A DNA stretch of 64,000 bases, taken from NCBI GenBank assembly GCA_023014485.1, contig JAJOZX010003218.1, positions 288,001 to 352,000 on the forward strand. Reading direction: 5' to 3'. The notes under the pieces were generated by a model. It ran no database searches. It saw only the letters and a list, made by a program, of their open reading frames with translations, and was not told the origin of the DNA. The stretch is from Bathynomus jamesi. Its lineage: Eukaryota > Arthropoda > Malacostraca > Isopoda > Cirolanidae. Shown piece by piece: positions 51,933 to 63,900 of the stretch; within the stretch, counting starts at the first letter, position 1, and every line of letters begins with the position of its first letter. Both the position numbers and the translations under genes were made by a program.

Positions 51933-52971
51933 ATGCCGTCGCAGAAAGCGTCGTGTGTTAGGTGTAGGGTTAACCGGTGGTATTCGGAATTTAAGGATTA
52001 TAACGGCGGTCCAATGGCGATTACCGATAGATCAGTTTGTTTCTTTTGCGAGTTCATGGAGGAATTAGTTGACATAAAACGCAGTGTACGTGAGGTAGCG
52101 GATAGACTTGCAACGCTTGATGAGGGCAGGGTTAGGGCTACGGTTGACGGAAGCCGAACCAATACTAACGTTGAAGACGTTAGTAATTTGAAGGGTGAGG
52201 TGCGTAACTTAGTTTCTAGTTTAGGTAGCTTGTCGGGAAGGTTAGATAGAGTTGAGGAAGAGGTTAAGGTTAGTCCGAGAGTAGTAGATAGCGAGGGATT
52301 TAGAGAGGTTAAGGGTGGAGCTAGGCCGCGTACATTAGGTGATAGGAATCCCCCCCCTATCGAGGTTTCGAACCCTTTCGCCCATTTGGAAAGGGACGTG
52401 AATGAGGGGGAAACTATTTTAATTGGGGACTCTTTAGTGCGCCACATGGACAAAGAGTTCGTTAAACGGAATCCAACCAATAGGAGGAGGGTCTGTCTCC
52501 CAGGGGCCAGGGTTGACAGAGTTAGAGACGAAGTGGATAGGGTTGACGTTGCTTCCCGTCACTCAATGTTGGTGACGATGGTAGGAGGCAACGACTCGTA
52601 TAGGCCCGATACGAGAGTGCCTGACCTTTTGGAGAGATATAGGGGGTTAATTAGGTCCCTGAAGGCGAGGTCAGATAGGTCTTTAGTTCTAGGTATTACC
52701 CCTAGGCACGGTTGGGTCTTAGAATTACGTCAAAACAATATTTTTGAATAACAAATTAGAAGAGATTTGTGCTGAGGAAAGTGTACCCTTCGTAAAGCTG
52801 TGGTCCGAATTCAATGATCCTAGCCTTTTTATAAAAGATGGGGTGCATTTTAATGAAATAGGTAATGCTAGGCTAGGTAGGTTAATAGACGAAAACGTGC
52901 GAAAGCTGTATAGGTCGAAGCCTTCTTTAAACGTTGTGGGTCCGGGAAACGCGGCCCGACGTGATAAATAG
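51933..52971 (+). pseudogene. CR1-3 ORF1 (zinc finger and SGNH domain), one break
   Basis: CVRCRVNRW and CFFCEFMEE form a CxxC-CxxC pair; a coiled-coil-like stretch follows (VREVADRLATLDEG). SGNH part: ILIGDSLVRHM, MVGGNDSYRP (GND block), then after a lesion near 52710-52743 KDGVHFNEIGNARLGRL (DGVH). The frame breaks after LVLGITPR and resumes from 52744. ORF1 ends at 52971 and overlaps the start of ORF2 (52934) by 38 bp in another frame, a usual arrangement for coupled translation. Confidence 0.8.
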
Positions 52972-55771
52972 TTTAAAACGCGGGCCCGTGGTAAAAAATA
53001 ACTTAAACGTCTTTTATTGCAACGCGCGTAGTATTAGAAATAAATTAAATGAATTTAAGGCGGTAATTTATTCCGGCAACTATGATATAGTTGCTATCAC
53101 TGAAACTTGGTTAAATACCGTGACTCGGGACTTGTTGGGGGAACTTGATATACCGGGTTTTAAACTCTTTACTAATGATAGGTTACATAGATTTGGAGGA
53201 GGCGTTTTGCTGTACATTCGTAATTCCCTTAGGGCTATCGAGGTTAAGTTAGATTTTCCGGCAGCAATTAATGCGATCTGTGTTGAAGTTAGGGCGCGTA
53301 GTATTAGTTTTAATTTTGTTGTTTATAGACCTCCCGTTCAACCCCTCGATATAGATACTAGATTTTACTCACTTCTTGGTAATTTTATTGACAATCGGAA
53401 TAGTATAATTGTCGGAGACTTTAACTGCCCTAATGTTAATTACGAGAATTTTACGGGTAATGAAGAGGGTTTGAGACTGGTTGAGTTTATGGACGATAAC
53501 TTTTTACGACAGATAGTTACCGAACCAACGCGCGGTGATAATATCTTAGATTTGGTGATGACGAACGGCGAGAATATAGTCGAAGGTTTAGAAGTAGGCG
53601 AGAGTTTAGGATGTAGCGATCATCAAATTCTTAGGTTTAAGTTATTGATAGAAAACACTCAGGATAGTAACGTAATAGAAGTCCCTGATTTTCGTAGGGC
53701 TAATTTTGATAGTTTTGCGGATAGGATGAGAGTAGTGGACTGGGATAACTTATTTATGGGTAATGACACAAATTTGCGTTGGGTGGCGTTTAAAGAAAGT
53801 TTTAGGAATATTGAAAGGGAGTTTATTCCTCGTAGGCCCAAGCGCGTTAGAAATCGTGGTAGGCCGAAGTGGTGGAGTAGGGAAATAGGAGAGTTATAAA
53901 CGAGCGTAATAGAGCGTATAGACTTAGTAAGCGCAATGGCACGGCAGCTAACTTTAATAGATATATCGAGCTTAGACGTCAGGTTAAAAGATCAGTTAGG
54001 AATGCTAAGCGTAATTTAGAGATACTTATAGCTGCGGATAGTAAACATAATCCAAAAAAGTTTTTTGAATACGTAAATAATCGTAAGCCGGTAAAAGATA
54101 ACATAGGCCCTCTAGTGGATGTAATGGCGCTTTGGCTTCTGACGCTCAGGCGATGGCGGGTATTTTCAATAACTTTTTTGCGACAGTTTTTACCGTAGAA
54201 GACGTAAATAATGTCCCCGACGTGACGATATCGTTCCATTTAGTAGCGAGACTATTTTAGATGAAATAACTGTTTACGAGGCTGAGATTGCGCATTATAT
54301 CGATAGGCTAAAAGTTAGCAAGGCTCCAGGCCCTGACGCTTTTTATCCAGACATTTGAAAGATTTGAAAGACGTTATCGTAGGCCCCTTAACGAAGATTT
54401 TTAATCAGTCACTCGAAACGGGATTATTCCTGAAGACTTCAAATTAGCTAACGTCACGCCTATTTTTAAAAAAGGCGACCGCGCGGTAGCTAGCAATTAT
54501 AGGCCCATTAGCTTAACGTCAATTGTCGGTAAACTTTTGGAATCCGTAGTTAGGGATCGTATATCGATCACTTAGAAAGTAGAGATTTGATTAATAGTAG
54601 TCAGCACGGGTTTCGACGCCATAGGTCTTGTTTAACTAATTTGTTAGAATTTTATAACGAAATAGTGCGCGAATACGATAGGCATAGGGCAGCTGACGTT
54701 ATTTATTTAGATTTTAAAAAGGCGTTCGATACAGTTCCGCATAGGAGACTAATTGCGAAGGTTAAAGCGCACGGTATACGCGGTCAGGTAGCTAACTGGT
54801 TAGAAGAATGGCTTCGTGCTAGGAGGCAGAGGGTCGTAGTTAATGGTAGTGAATCGGGGTGGTTAGATGTAGGTAGCGGTGTCCCACAGGGTTCAGTGTT
54901 AGGCCCATTGTTATTCGTAATTTACATTAACGACATAGATGTAGGATTGACTAGTAACGTGTCAAAATTCGCGGACGATACTAAAATAGGCGGTAAGGTT
55001 GTTAACGAGGACGATAGAAATAGGATCCAAGACGATGTAATAGGATTATGGAGTGGACGGATAAGTGGCAGATGCAATTTAACGTAGATAAATGTAAAGT
55101 TTTGCATATAGGTTCTCGCAACAATAATTACGCGTACACGATGGATGATAGGGAGTTAGCGAGCGTTGACGAGGAAGTAGATTTAGGCGTACGCGTACTA
55201 AGATTTAAAGGTTAGGAACCAGTGCCTGGAGTCTTGCGCAAAAGCTAATAGGATGTTAGGCTTCATAGCGCGTAATTTCGAATTTAAATCGAAGGATATT
55301 ATATTGCCCCTTTACAAGTCCCTAGTCAGGCCTCATTTAGAATATGCCGTTCAGTTTTGGTGCCCGTACTTGCGTGAGGATATTGATAGGTTAGAAAGGG
55401 TTCAGCGTCGTGCCACGAAACTTATTCCGTCATTGCGCAATAAGCCTTATGAAGATAGGATTAAAGAGTTAGACCTGTATTCACTCGAAACTAGGAGATT
55501 AAGGGGGGAGCTTATTGAAGTTTTCAAAATCGTTAATAACATCGATAACGTAAATTTTGATAAATTGTTCACTTTCGATAATAGTAATACTCGCAATAAC
55601 GGATTTAAGTTCCGTGGCAGACGTTTCATTACTAATATCGCTAAAAACTTCTTTACGTTTAAAGTAATTGATAAATGGAATAATCTTCCCGCGTCAGTCG
55701 TTCATTCTACCAGCGTTAATATGTTTAAGAACCGTCTTGACAGACATTTTAAAAGTATTAACGTTGTTTAA
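52934..55771 (+). pseudogene. CR1-3 ORF2 (endonuclease and RT), several frameshifts
   Basis: EN frame 52934-53899 is long and clean: VFYCNARSIRNKLNEFKAV, YDIVAITETWLN, GGGVLLYIRN, VVYRPPVQPLD, IVGDFNCPNVNYENF, LDLVMTNGEN, CSDHQILRFK - all catalytic motifs of the APE-type nuclease. Then breaks at ~53895, 54110, 54230, 54350 and 54570. RT 54587-55087: SQHGFRRHRSC, YLDFKKAFDTVPH, SGVPQGSVLGPLLFVIYIND, SKFADDTKIGG. C-terminus 55253-55771: LVRPHLEYAVQFWCPYL, RRLRGELIEVFKIV. Of the ORF2 copies here this one keeps the best endonuclease. Confidence 0.85.
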
Positions 55772-55903
55772 TATAAATAAAACAAAGTTAGCAACAGAAG
55801 CTCTGGTGGTGGTGCTCGAGGATGAATCTGTTGACGATGAATGCCAGCTTGTGACATGCCAGCGTGTGATGCCAGCAATAAAATTATTAAAAAAAAAAAA
55901 AAA

Positions 55904-56740
55904 TTAGACTAACGAACGTAGATGTAGCTCGTAGAGTAAACTAACCCACTTTTTGTTTAACTGTACCTACTCATCTCCTTACTTTGCATGTCTGTAACAC
56001 TCTTTACTTGCATGTTTGTAGTTTGCATGGTATGACAGCGAGTTAAGACTGTGTTTGCATGGTTTGTAAGCGTTCTTATTTTACTTCTTTTCATCTTTCA
56101 CCCCTCTCCTATTTTCTCCAACTATTTTTCTGACTTGTCGGCAGTGGCCGGGGGATGATGATGGTGAGACTTTTTTCCTCTTTTTCTGAATGAATGTTAA
56201 CCCACGAATGATAGGTGTTGCTCCTTACTTAACCCCTTATTCTCTTCTCTTAACCCCCTACTCTTTCCTTTCTCTCGGGCTAACCTTAAAGTGGATCTTA
56301 GGGTCTTTGTTAGCCTTAGCTTCTGTAGATCTGCACTAGCACTCATCTCGATTGAAAGTGATTTAGCTCGCAGTTTGGATTTTTCAGAGATTATTAAGAT
56401 GTTCTCCCAAAAGAAAGCCAGAAAAATAAGGTAAATTAGGTTAAACGGTTAGATGCTTTCAATATCCGGCTTTTTGCTCTGTTTACTGTGTGCAATTTAC
56501 TTTACGTTTGTTTGCTTTACAATTTACTTTACTGTGTGCAATTTATATATACATATATATTACTTGGTGAAATATAATTTTTTATGTAGGCCTATCGTAT
56601 TTAATCTTAAAATTATCTATATTATACTCAATTACAAATGAAAAATATGTAATCTCATTTAATAAAGCATCTATATTTGTCGAGCACTTTTTCTAATACC
56701 GATATATTGGAAAGATTTTTTGAAGTCCACGCAGTCCAGG
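55904..56740. other. No gene recognised
   Basis: Probably interior of hAT-3 or other inserted DNA. GTGGATCTTAGGGTCTTTGTTAG (56291) is similar to the inverse of 31318-31345. No coding frame supported. Confidence 0.4.
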
Positions 56741-56934
56741 CTTGGCCTACGAAACCCTTAATCCGGCCCTGACTGCACAGTCTTTACAAGAGGAACATCT
56801 TTTATTCCTCATCTCCACTTCGTCTTCTTTTCTATCAGCCTCAGGTTCGTCCTCAGGTGTCTCACTGACTATTCTGATGGTGTATTCCTCCAGTGCTGAT
56901 GTTTTCACCCTCTCCCACTACGCAGCCAGACTCT

Positions 56935-57387
56935 TCAGCTCACACTGCAAGTTCTCAACTGTTGCCCTGCTGTCAAACTTAAGCAAGCATTTGCTGAGCT
57001 CTTGAAGGACTGACTAGGGTAAACCACTGGCACTGGCCTTAGATGTCGGAAGTTTCTGGGGTCCAGAAGGGCTAAGTCGGCATAAAGAGTGCCATGGGTG
57101 AGGAAACGGCGATGGAGGCTCTCAGTGACTGTGTCCATTATTTGATTGTGGACTTCAACTTTGTGGGTCCTCACTGCATCTGTCAACGTCTCATCATGAG
57201 CCATCTCACCAGGCATGCTTTTCTTTTTTCTTGGCCTTTTCTGTGGCAGGGTGGCCTCCACTTCTAGCTCTGTCTCCTCTTCCTGCTCCTGCAGTTTGTC
57301 ATTCGCCCACTGAACGAATGTTTGCAGCTTACTTGATGGCGTCGAAATCTCTTGCCACCTCTTTGAGACTATCTTGTGTTCCAACAA
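56935..57387 (-). pseudogene. hAT-3 transposase, middle part
   Basis: Reads MLEHKIVSKRWQEISTPSSK, an acidic linker QEEETELEVEATLPQKRPRK, KKSMPGEMAHDETLTDAVRT, VHNQIMDTVTESLHRRF, LALLDPRNFRHL. RPRKKKxMPGE is also found in hAT-2 (RPRKKKQMPGEKAKDVGLT at 44480-44540), placing both in the same ZMYM-like group. It precedes the hATC part at 51061-51327; CR1-3 lies between. Confidence 0.8.
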
Positions 57388-57839
57388 TCATTCTGTGGGC
57401 AAAGAGAATGTCCATGCCACTCGTCTGCAAGTCTAGAAAAAAAATTATCCTAGATGCAGGTCAAAATTATCCTAGTATAACGCAGGAATATAACACGTAT
57501 AAATACCATTCGGATCATTCTTTTTGCCAACTTATTATTTGTTTACATCAATGGGGGGAATGGGCTGCGGCGGCTGCGCAGACGGAGGAATGGGGAGATG
57601 GGAAATCATTTACTTTTCTTTTTTTGTCTATATTTTTCGTGTTACCCTCACTGGCCCGCAGATCGACCGGCCCACCGGGAATTCTCCCGGTGCTCCAGAT
57701 GGCCAGTCCGCTATTGCCAAGAGGTGGGACTGGGAAGGGCATTGTTACCGTCACCAGGGTTCCACAAACATATATATATATATGTCCCCTTTACAGCGCG
57801 AGGCCGTCCCAGCCAGGAACAGTAAAACATTAAATTACA

Positions 57840-59179
57840 AAACTATATATTAATAAATACAAAGCAAATCAGGCTGCCTACACAAGTCATCATTACCCTA
57901 ACCTAAACTTAAACTCAACCTAACCTAAACGTAAATTTAACGTAAGCTTAACAAACTTAAACCTACACTATTAAATATTTCAATAACTGGCACTTGTAAA
58001 AATAGGGGTTTATTTAGAGAGCTTGCAAGAAGTTGCGAGGTCTGGCTCCCAACTCCGTCTCCTAAAAAGTTCAGAAGAAAATAACTAATAAAACACCACT
58101 TGCATAAATGTCACTTCTCCAATAATAAAAAACTTAAGTAGATATATACATTATATATACATAGAAACCAATTTATAACACAGCCTACCTCTTTTGCAGA
58201 GGACAATTCTTAGATTACTGGTGTTACAGTATGCTGTCTCTGTCCAACCAAATCTAATATGAAAACATTTATGTATCACTCTAAAAAATATCTAAAGATA
58301 GCTCAATATACACAATATTTTAGGATTTACAATCATGTACAGCATTAATGACTCACCTAATACAAAAATTCCTTTACAGGGAAACCTTCGATAATACTTG
58401 TTTCTTATTTTAAATTTTACACGGTTTAATCACCAAAATTTCCAGTTCAAGACCAGCTGTCCGCTTTCAAGCAACCAAAATTCAAAAGTCCAAGCATGCA
58501 CGAAATTCAGCCACGTATCACATACCATACAACCAACCACCCAACGGATCATCCAAAAATCACAACATGCACCCTGTTACACTTCCCCACCCTAAGAATG
58601 AAATAAAATGTCATTCTAACCATACATTGTGTAGCGCGCACACACACACTCACGAGAGACAGACAGACTGGTTTCCCTAATAAAATATTGCAAGTTCTTT
58701 AAATACAAAACGGGAAAAAATAATACAGAATACTCAATTTACCTATACAAAACTATTAGCTTACCAATATTAATAAGCCTGTACATATCTTATACCTACA
58801 CCATCAATACACGTAATTACACTGATACGGAAGAACATACCCAATTATATACATATTTACAAGTAAGCACTCTCCCTATGCTCTAATTAATGAGATACAC
58901 GAGTAGTAAATACCAATACAAATATGCTACCCCAAACCCGCAGTATATACAGACAAAGTTATAATGACAAATATTAAATAAATTCAATTGTTGAACAAAA
59001 ACAGGGACCCAAACATTTTCAGAAAAAAATTCTCTATACACTTTTAGCCATTCACCTTTTTTTTAATTAATAAAACTTAGGATAACAGAAAAATCAGCGA
59101 AGCAGTTACATAGAGCCAGCCGTTTCTTTGCCAGGCATCTGTTCTTCATACGATGAGAAACACGAAATTGTGTCCTTAA
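57840..59179. other. No gene recognised; TTAGG-like run
   Basis: 57896-57950 has imperfect CCTAA units (ACCTAAACTTAAACTCAACC). CACACACACACTC near 58640. The rest is AT-rich with no supported gene. Confidence 0.45.
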
Positions 59180-59338
59180 CATTCATTACCGCTGATCCTG
59201 TTCGCCAAGCAATCCATCCAGGAATGACGCAACCGTGCAAGCTGGCAAGTAGTTCTGCATGAACATTCACTGACATTGATCCTGTACACCAGCAGTTCAT
59301 CCAGAAATGGCGCAGGCGTGCAGATGGTAGTTAGTTCT
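59180..59338. repeat. Two-copy tandem repeat (~84-bp unit)
   Basis: 59180-59260 and 59264-59338 share CATTCA.T.AC, TGATCCTGT.C.CCA, CATCCAG.AATG.CGCA and AGTTCT. The 64-codon frame over it (59106-59300) shows the same duplication and is not a recognised protein. Confidence 0.6.
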
Positions 59339-59530
59339 CTCTGGGTCCGTTAATTGATTCATAATTTTCTCTCTGGATACCCCACCTTTATGATGTTTCA
59401 AAACACATATAATCGTGCCAGTGCCCTAATTTCAATGAAAAAAACATACCTATTCCTTATTACATTCTTAGTCATTAGCTATTTTAAAGTTCTAAAAAAA
59501 CAGCCGTACATTAATTTACGAGTAATTACT

Positions 59531-60338
59531 TATTCTTCTGCAGCTTAAATCCCATCTCTATATGGGGTCGCTGTTCTTGAGTCTCCTCTATTCTCTTCTG
59601 TCACGCACCATGTCCTCATCCAAATTTTTCTCCCGATGTCTGCCGCCATGCAATCCCTCCACCTCGTCTTCGGTCTACCTCTTCTTCTCCGTTCCGGCAC
59701 TTCCATTTCCAGCACCCTACATCCCACGTAATCCTCCTCTCTTCTCATCATGTGCCCATACCATCTCAGTCTGGCTTCCTGGACTTTTCTTGACGCCTCT
59801 ACTACTTCCACCGTTCCTCTAATGCGTTCGTTTCTGATTCGATCCCTTCTAGTTACACCGCACATCCATCGCAACATTTTCATTTCAGCCACATCCATTT
59901 TTCTCTCACTAGTCTTCTTTATTGGCACCGTCTCCATTCCATACAACATGGCTAGCCTAACCAGTGTTTAGAAACCTTCCCTTTCAGCTTCACTGGCATC
60001 CTACGATCACAGAGAACTCCCGACACCTCTCTCCAGCTCCTCCATCCCGACTGTATCCTACGATTCACCTCTCCCTCTGCTCCCCCCTCTGCCTCGATTG
60101 TTGAGCCCAAGTATTTGAAACGATCTACCCGTTTGATCAGTTCACCGTTTAACATCACTCCCCCTCCTTCATCCGGTTGCACATTACATCTCAGATATTC
60201 AGTCTTCTTCCGACTAACTTTCATACCTCTACTTTCAATGCCTCCCTCCAATTTTCTAGCTGTTGTTCTACCTCCTGTCTTGTCTCTGCGCACAACACTA
60301 CATCATCGGCATACATCATGCACCAAGGAGCACATTTG
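59531..60338 (-). mobile_element. RTE-like LINE (RTE-2), young 5'-truncated insertion
   Basis: It is flanked by an exact 18-bp duplication (starts AATTTACGAGT, ends AATTACT) at 59513-59530 and 60339-60356. Coding minus: [20 protein letters not shown] (catalytic YADD), FKYLGSTIEAEGG, a shift near 59955, then EMKMLRWMCGVTRRDRIRNE, LRWYGHMMRREEDYVG, RRRGRPKTRWRDC to the C-terminus. Truncation begins just before YADD. A perfect TSD means recent insertion. Confidence 0.9.
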
Positions 60339-60598
60339 AATTTACGAGTAATTACTGCCAATACTAAATAAAAGTATCCTATAAAACAAATAATTAATGC
60401 TATTTTCTCCATAAATTACAAATTCTTATTGTCTATAACATGCAAATTTAGATACAGGAGTCTATTTTTCATATACAAGTTTATATACAAGTTTATACAC
60501 AAATTTAATTAGAGAGTAAAAATAATCCAAATATAATTTCGATAATATCAAAGAAATGCTACAAAACTTAGACATTTCTATTATGTCTAACCTTATAC

Positions 60599-61634
60599 TC
60601 AATTGTATGGATTTGCACATTTGAAATTTCCGGCACTACACACTGCACTTTCAGTCTGTTCACTCTCTGTTCTAATACACTTGATCCTTTCTAATTCATG
60701 ACCCACATTCTCGCTAACTCCTCTTTCTGACTGACTCACATTGATGCTCATTCGACTGGCAGTACACGCATAACCTTCAATTTCTTCAAAGCGTATTTTC
60801 CCACTAATGGACAATCTATCCATTGGAACCACACAACTAACCCTCCTAATATTTAAGCATTTATCCTGCCTCTGCTCGCACTCATCACCCAAATCATCTC
60901 CCTCAAACACCGAATCCTCTAACTCGTACATATCCACCTCATTGCTACCAAACTGTTCGCCGTTAAAACTATTCATAAAAGAATGCCTTACCCTCCTTTC
61001 TGACTCGCATTTTTCATTCATGATGGTCCCTTGCCACAAATAAGAGCTACTCGCAATAATCGAATTATCCCATGTCATTTCTTCAACATCCTCATCCTCT
61101 ACTGAATCTTTCTCGCACCCATTCACTTCCTTACAAGCTTCATCTAAAACTTTCGGTTTGTACAGCCGCATCGATCAGCTCAGCTCGTCTCACATTACAG
61201 AAACATTCTAAGGTGTCTTCCGTTTGTACCGACACATCCCTTTTCCACCTCAGCACACGATTCAGCCATGTCATACTCCTTTCAAAACCTTTCTTGCAAC
61301 TTGTGTTACCCAACAATTTTCTCTTATACCTTCTTTTATTAACTTTATTTACTCGAGTCTCGCTTTCAAACGACTCTTCCCAGTTGTATCTACGTGTAAT
61401 CTTCACAAAGCGAGAATTTTCGTTGTCCTTCAATTCCAGTCGCGACTCCTCTAATCTTGCTCTCTCCACATTGATACTCTCCACATTACTAACGGGTTCC
61501 ACCAACCATCTTTCTATCACTCCCTCATATTCATGTACACAATTTCCCGACTCTTTTATCATACGTTGTCGCTCGAAGTACTCTTCCAAATAGTTTGGCG
61601 GTTCCCCGAACAGTTTCAGGTGCGTATGATGCAC
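60599..61634 (-). pseudogene. Long acidic C-terminal extension of the integrase ORF
   Basis: Frame 61634-61140 starts HHTHLKLFGEPPNYLEEYFE, the usual end of a Ty3/Gypsy-type integrase, and goes on ~140 residues with charged sequence and SVQTED/AVQTESF motifs. Frame 61171-60599 (190 codons, overlapping in another frame) is acidic: CEKDSVEDEDVEEMTW, SVFEGDDLGDECEQRQ. No transmembrane or envelope features are seen. Whether the two were once one protein is not clear. Function unknown. Confidence 0.6.
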
Positions 61635-63190
61635 TCAAACATTCACTTTCATTTTCTACAACATACGAAACTCCCCCTTCCATAACTTTTTTAACCGAGT
61701 ATGAACCCACATATCTTTCACTCATTTTCATTTTCAAAGTTCTATCTGTAGTAATTAACTTCCTAAGAACCTTCACGCCTATTCCATAGGGGATGAAGTT
61801 AGGGTGACCCTCACGCCAAGTCAGTTGTTCATCAAAGGGAATAGGTAACAGCTCGCCTCGTCCCAGGGTACCCTCTGCTAATTTCTGTGCAGGTGGCTTA
61901 CCAGTCTGCGAATGTACAGTCTGATTATAAAGCATTACCGCCTTTGTCAACCCCTCATCCCATTTACCACTCGTCCCACGCAAATTTCTCAAAAACTCTG
62001 TTATAGTCCTATTCACACGCTCAACCGTTCCATTACACGCAGGTTTATAGGGACTAGAACATACATGCTGTATTTCGAACTTGCTCAACATATATCCAAA
62101 CATACTTGACCGAAATTTAGGGCCATTATCACTCAAGACTCGCACCGGTACCTTCAACATTGAGTTCAACATTTGTTAAAAAAAATCAGACACCGACTGA
62201 GCACCCTTATTCCGAACTGGTTGCACATGTACAAACTTGCTAAAATGGTCCACACAAACCAAACAACCAATATACCCACTAAACGTCTTCGGCAATGCAA
62301 CTACATCTACAGCCACAAGTTCATATGACCTTCTTGTTATCACTTTTAAAGTTGGAGGAAACGTCACCATATGTCCCACTTTTATCTTCTGGCATTGTTC
62401 ACATGTCCTACATACATCCCGAACTACCATACCTAACCTCGGATGCCATATATACCTGCCCACTAAATCACACACTTTGTCCCTTCCAACATGCGCGAGA
62501 CACACATGAAAAGTCACAACTATATGTATTAGCAATTGAAAATCCACTACTGCAGCCCACATTTTCTTTTTCTCATCCCACCTCACCAAAGCATTTTGAA
62601 TTACACTCAGATGTGGTCTATGGGGCACACACTCTTTAAATTTTTCATTATTACAGTCCATTTCTTCACTCAGAACCCTTTTTCGAATTTCATTTAAAAC
62701 TTTTACCCTACTTTGCAAATGATCAACTTCATTCAAAGGTAAAAAGTTATCCCATAACCAACGCAGTGTTTCCCTCTCATTATATTCCAAGTGAACACTC
62801 CAGATGTTAATTGCCGATTCATTTCCATAACTAACTGTAACGTTTCTGAAATCTAATACTGTATCAGCGCTCTCCAAGTAGTTGATACCCAGTAAAAAAC
62901 ATACTGGTATAATAATAATGTCCTTCACAATCGCAAAGGGAAACTCATACTCGCCACACGCATTCTTAACTTTAAGTTTCACCAGTCTTGACACATTGAA
63001 TTTCGCACCAACTGGCACACACTTCTTCAAATTTTCCTTCTACCCCTTTGTCACACAAATGCTTAATCACACACTCTCTCTCTCACTAAACATACTACAG
63101 CTCCCATTTCCAGAAACGCACAAAACTTGTATCTATCTACAGTGATCCATGACCATGCTACTGGACCACCTTCATGGCCACAAGATTCCA
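61531..63190 (-). pseudogene. Retropepsin and integrase pol remnant
   Basis: Protease: CAFLEMGAVVCLV (the D-[ST]-G active site changed to E-M-G), frameshifts near 63085 and 63030, then VKDIIIIPVCFLLGINYL (flap and ILG-like block). Integrase: HVCLAHVGRDKV...CRTCEQCQ (HxxxH-CxxC zinc domain), VAVDVVALPKTFSGYIGCLV (first catalytic Asp region), VLSDNGPKF (second Asp), NGTVERVNRT (catalytic Glu). A TAA at 62176-62178 interrupts an otherwise continuous frame (63030 to 61531). The integrase triad Asp-Asp-Glu is kept, but the protease active site is lost. Integrase would join element DNA to the host chromosome. Confidence 0.8.
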
Positions 63191-63191
63191 A

Positions 63192-63488
63192 CTATCTCTC
63201 TCGGTCATGTCCAACTTCTTTCATAAATAAATTTAATGGCATTAAATCTTCCTTTAATTCTCCTCTCTCCATATCCTTTTTACTCATTTCTACTTCCTTC
63301 TGATCTACATGCCCTACCATTTCTACATCTTTCCTAAACTCGCTCATCTTCTTTACAGGATTGAAGTGAATTCCTCCCAAACTCTGCAAATGGACTTCTT
63401 TCAACCCTTCCTCTCCTTTAACACGAAATCCAATGTACGTAACTAAACATTCAGGTATAAAATGCACCCAAATCTTAACTCTAAACAT
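63192..63488 (-). pseudogene. Upstream ORF of the protease-integrase element (gag-side)
   Basis: 98 codons: MFRVKIWVHFIPECLVTYIG, then Lys/Glu-rich text (KKMSEFRKDVEMVGHVDQK, EVEMSKKDMERGELKEDL). No zinc knuckle or capsid motif seen. Read with the element because of position and strand only. Confidence 0.35.
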
Positions 63489-63599
63489 ATCACCTGACCA
63501 TAAGTAAAACTTTTATGTCTGGCATTACTCTGACATCTTTCATGTGTTTCAGTTCTTTCAAACTCCTACCACCCTAGTAGTATGACCGCAAAATGGGAG

Positions 63600-63725
63600 A
63601 GTGCAATGCAACTCAAAATGTTGCATAATGTTGCAAGAGTACCACCCCACCCCCTTTGTTGCAAGGCACCCCCAAAATGGGGGAGGGGGATGTTGCAACT
63701 TGGAGTTACCCCCAAGTTGCAGTGA
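63600..63725. repeat. Repeated GTTGCA units and small hairpin
   Basis: GTTGCATAATGTTGCAAGAG, TTTGTTGCAAGGCACCCCCA and a stem GTTGCAACTTGG / CCAAGTTGCA (63691-63721). No coding meaning is apparent. Confidence 0.5.
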
Positions 63726-63821
63726 ACTTAACCTAAGAGAGAGAGAAGGAAGAGATGTTCACCCGGCAGGAGCCAGGTGCATATGAAGACTTCAGCCGAG
63801 CGGCCGCTGTCTTATAGGACC

Positions 63822-63900
63822 CCTAATCAGCCAGTTGGCCTCATCAGCCAGTGCCTCCGGGCATCATCAGCCAGTGCCCCGGGCACCACCAGCCAGTTGG
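63822..63900. repeat. Short tandem repeat with CAGCCAGT units
   Basis: Five units of CATCAGCCAGTGCC / AATCAGCCAGTTGG type, ~25 bp apart. After it, GGTTCGAGACC at 63956-63967 is box-B-like, but no tRNA fold or box A could be fitted. Confidence 0.6.

Larger units (their letters stand above)
51730..55903 (+). mobile_element. CR1-like LINE, copy CR1-3 (near full length)
   Basis: 5' leader (about 51730-51932), ORF1 (51933-52971), overlapping ORF2 (52934-55771), then a ~100-bp 3' part with AATAAA at 55880 and a run of A at 55889-55903. CR1 elements normally end in short repeats, so the A run may be secondary or mark a different tail type. Inserted in hAT-3. Confidence 0.85.
50727..57715 (-). mobile_element. 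hAT element hAT-3 split by a CR1 insertion
   Basis: Left end CAGGGACGGACTGGGACTCA (50727). Right end region 57645-57710 with CGACCGGCCCACCGGGAATT and GATGGCCAGTCCG, which fits the opposite end of hAT elements of the CAGGGxCGGACTGG type. Minus coding pieces remain at 51061-51327 and 56935-57387. Between them lies CR1-3 (about 51730-55903). The right terminal bases are mutated and no clear TSD is seen. Confidence 0.65.
60599..63488 (-). mobile_element. Ty3/Gypsy-like retroelement: protease and integrase, no RT seen
   Basis: Minus order: unknown N-terminal part (63488-63192), retropepsin-like protease (about 63190-62850), ~95-residue spacer, zinc H2C2 and integrase core (about 62560-61640), acidic extension (to 60599). 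Reverse transcriptase and RNase H, which normally lie between protease and integrase, are not there. LTRs were not found by eye. Confidence 0.7.

Noticed and set aside
59106..59300. Cys/Trp-containing 64-codon minus frame
   Set aside because: It spans a two-copy tandem repeat and matches no known protein type.
63030..63488. LTR or primer-binding site of the protease-integrase element
   Set aside because: No direct repeat or tRNA-complementary site could be recognised on either side by eye.
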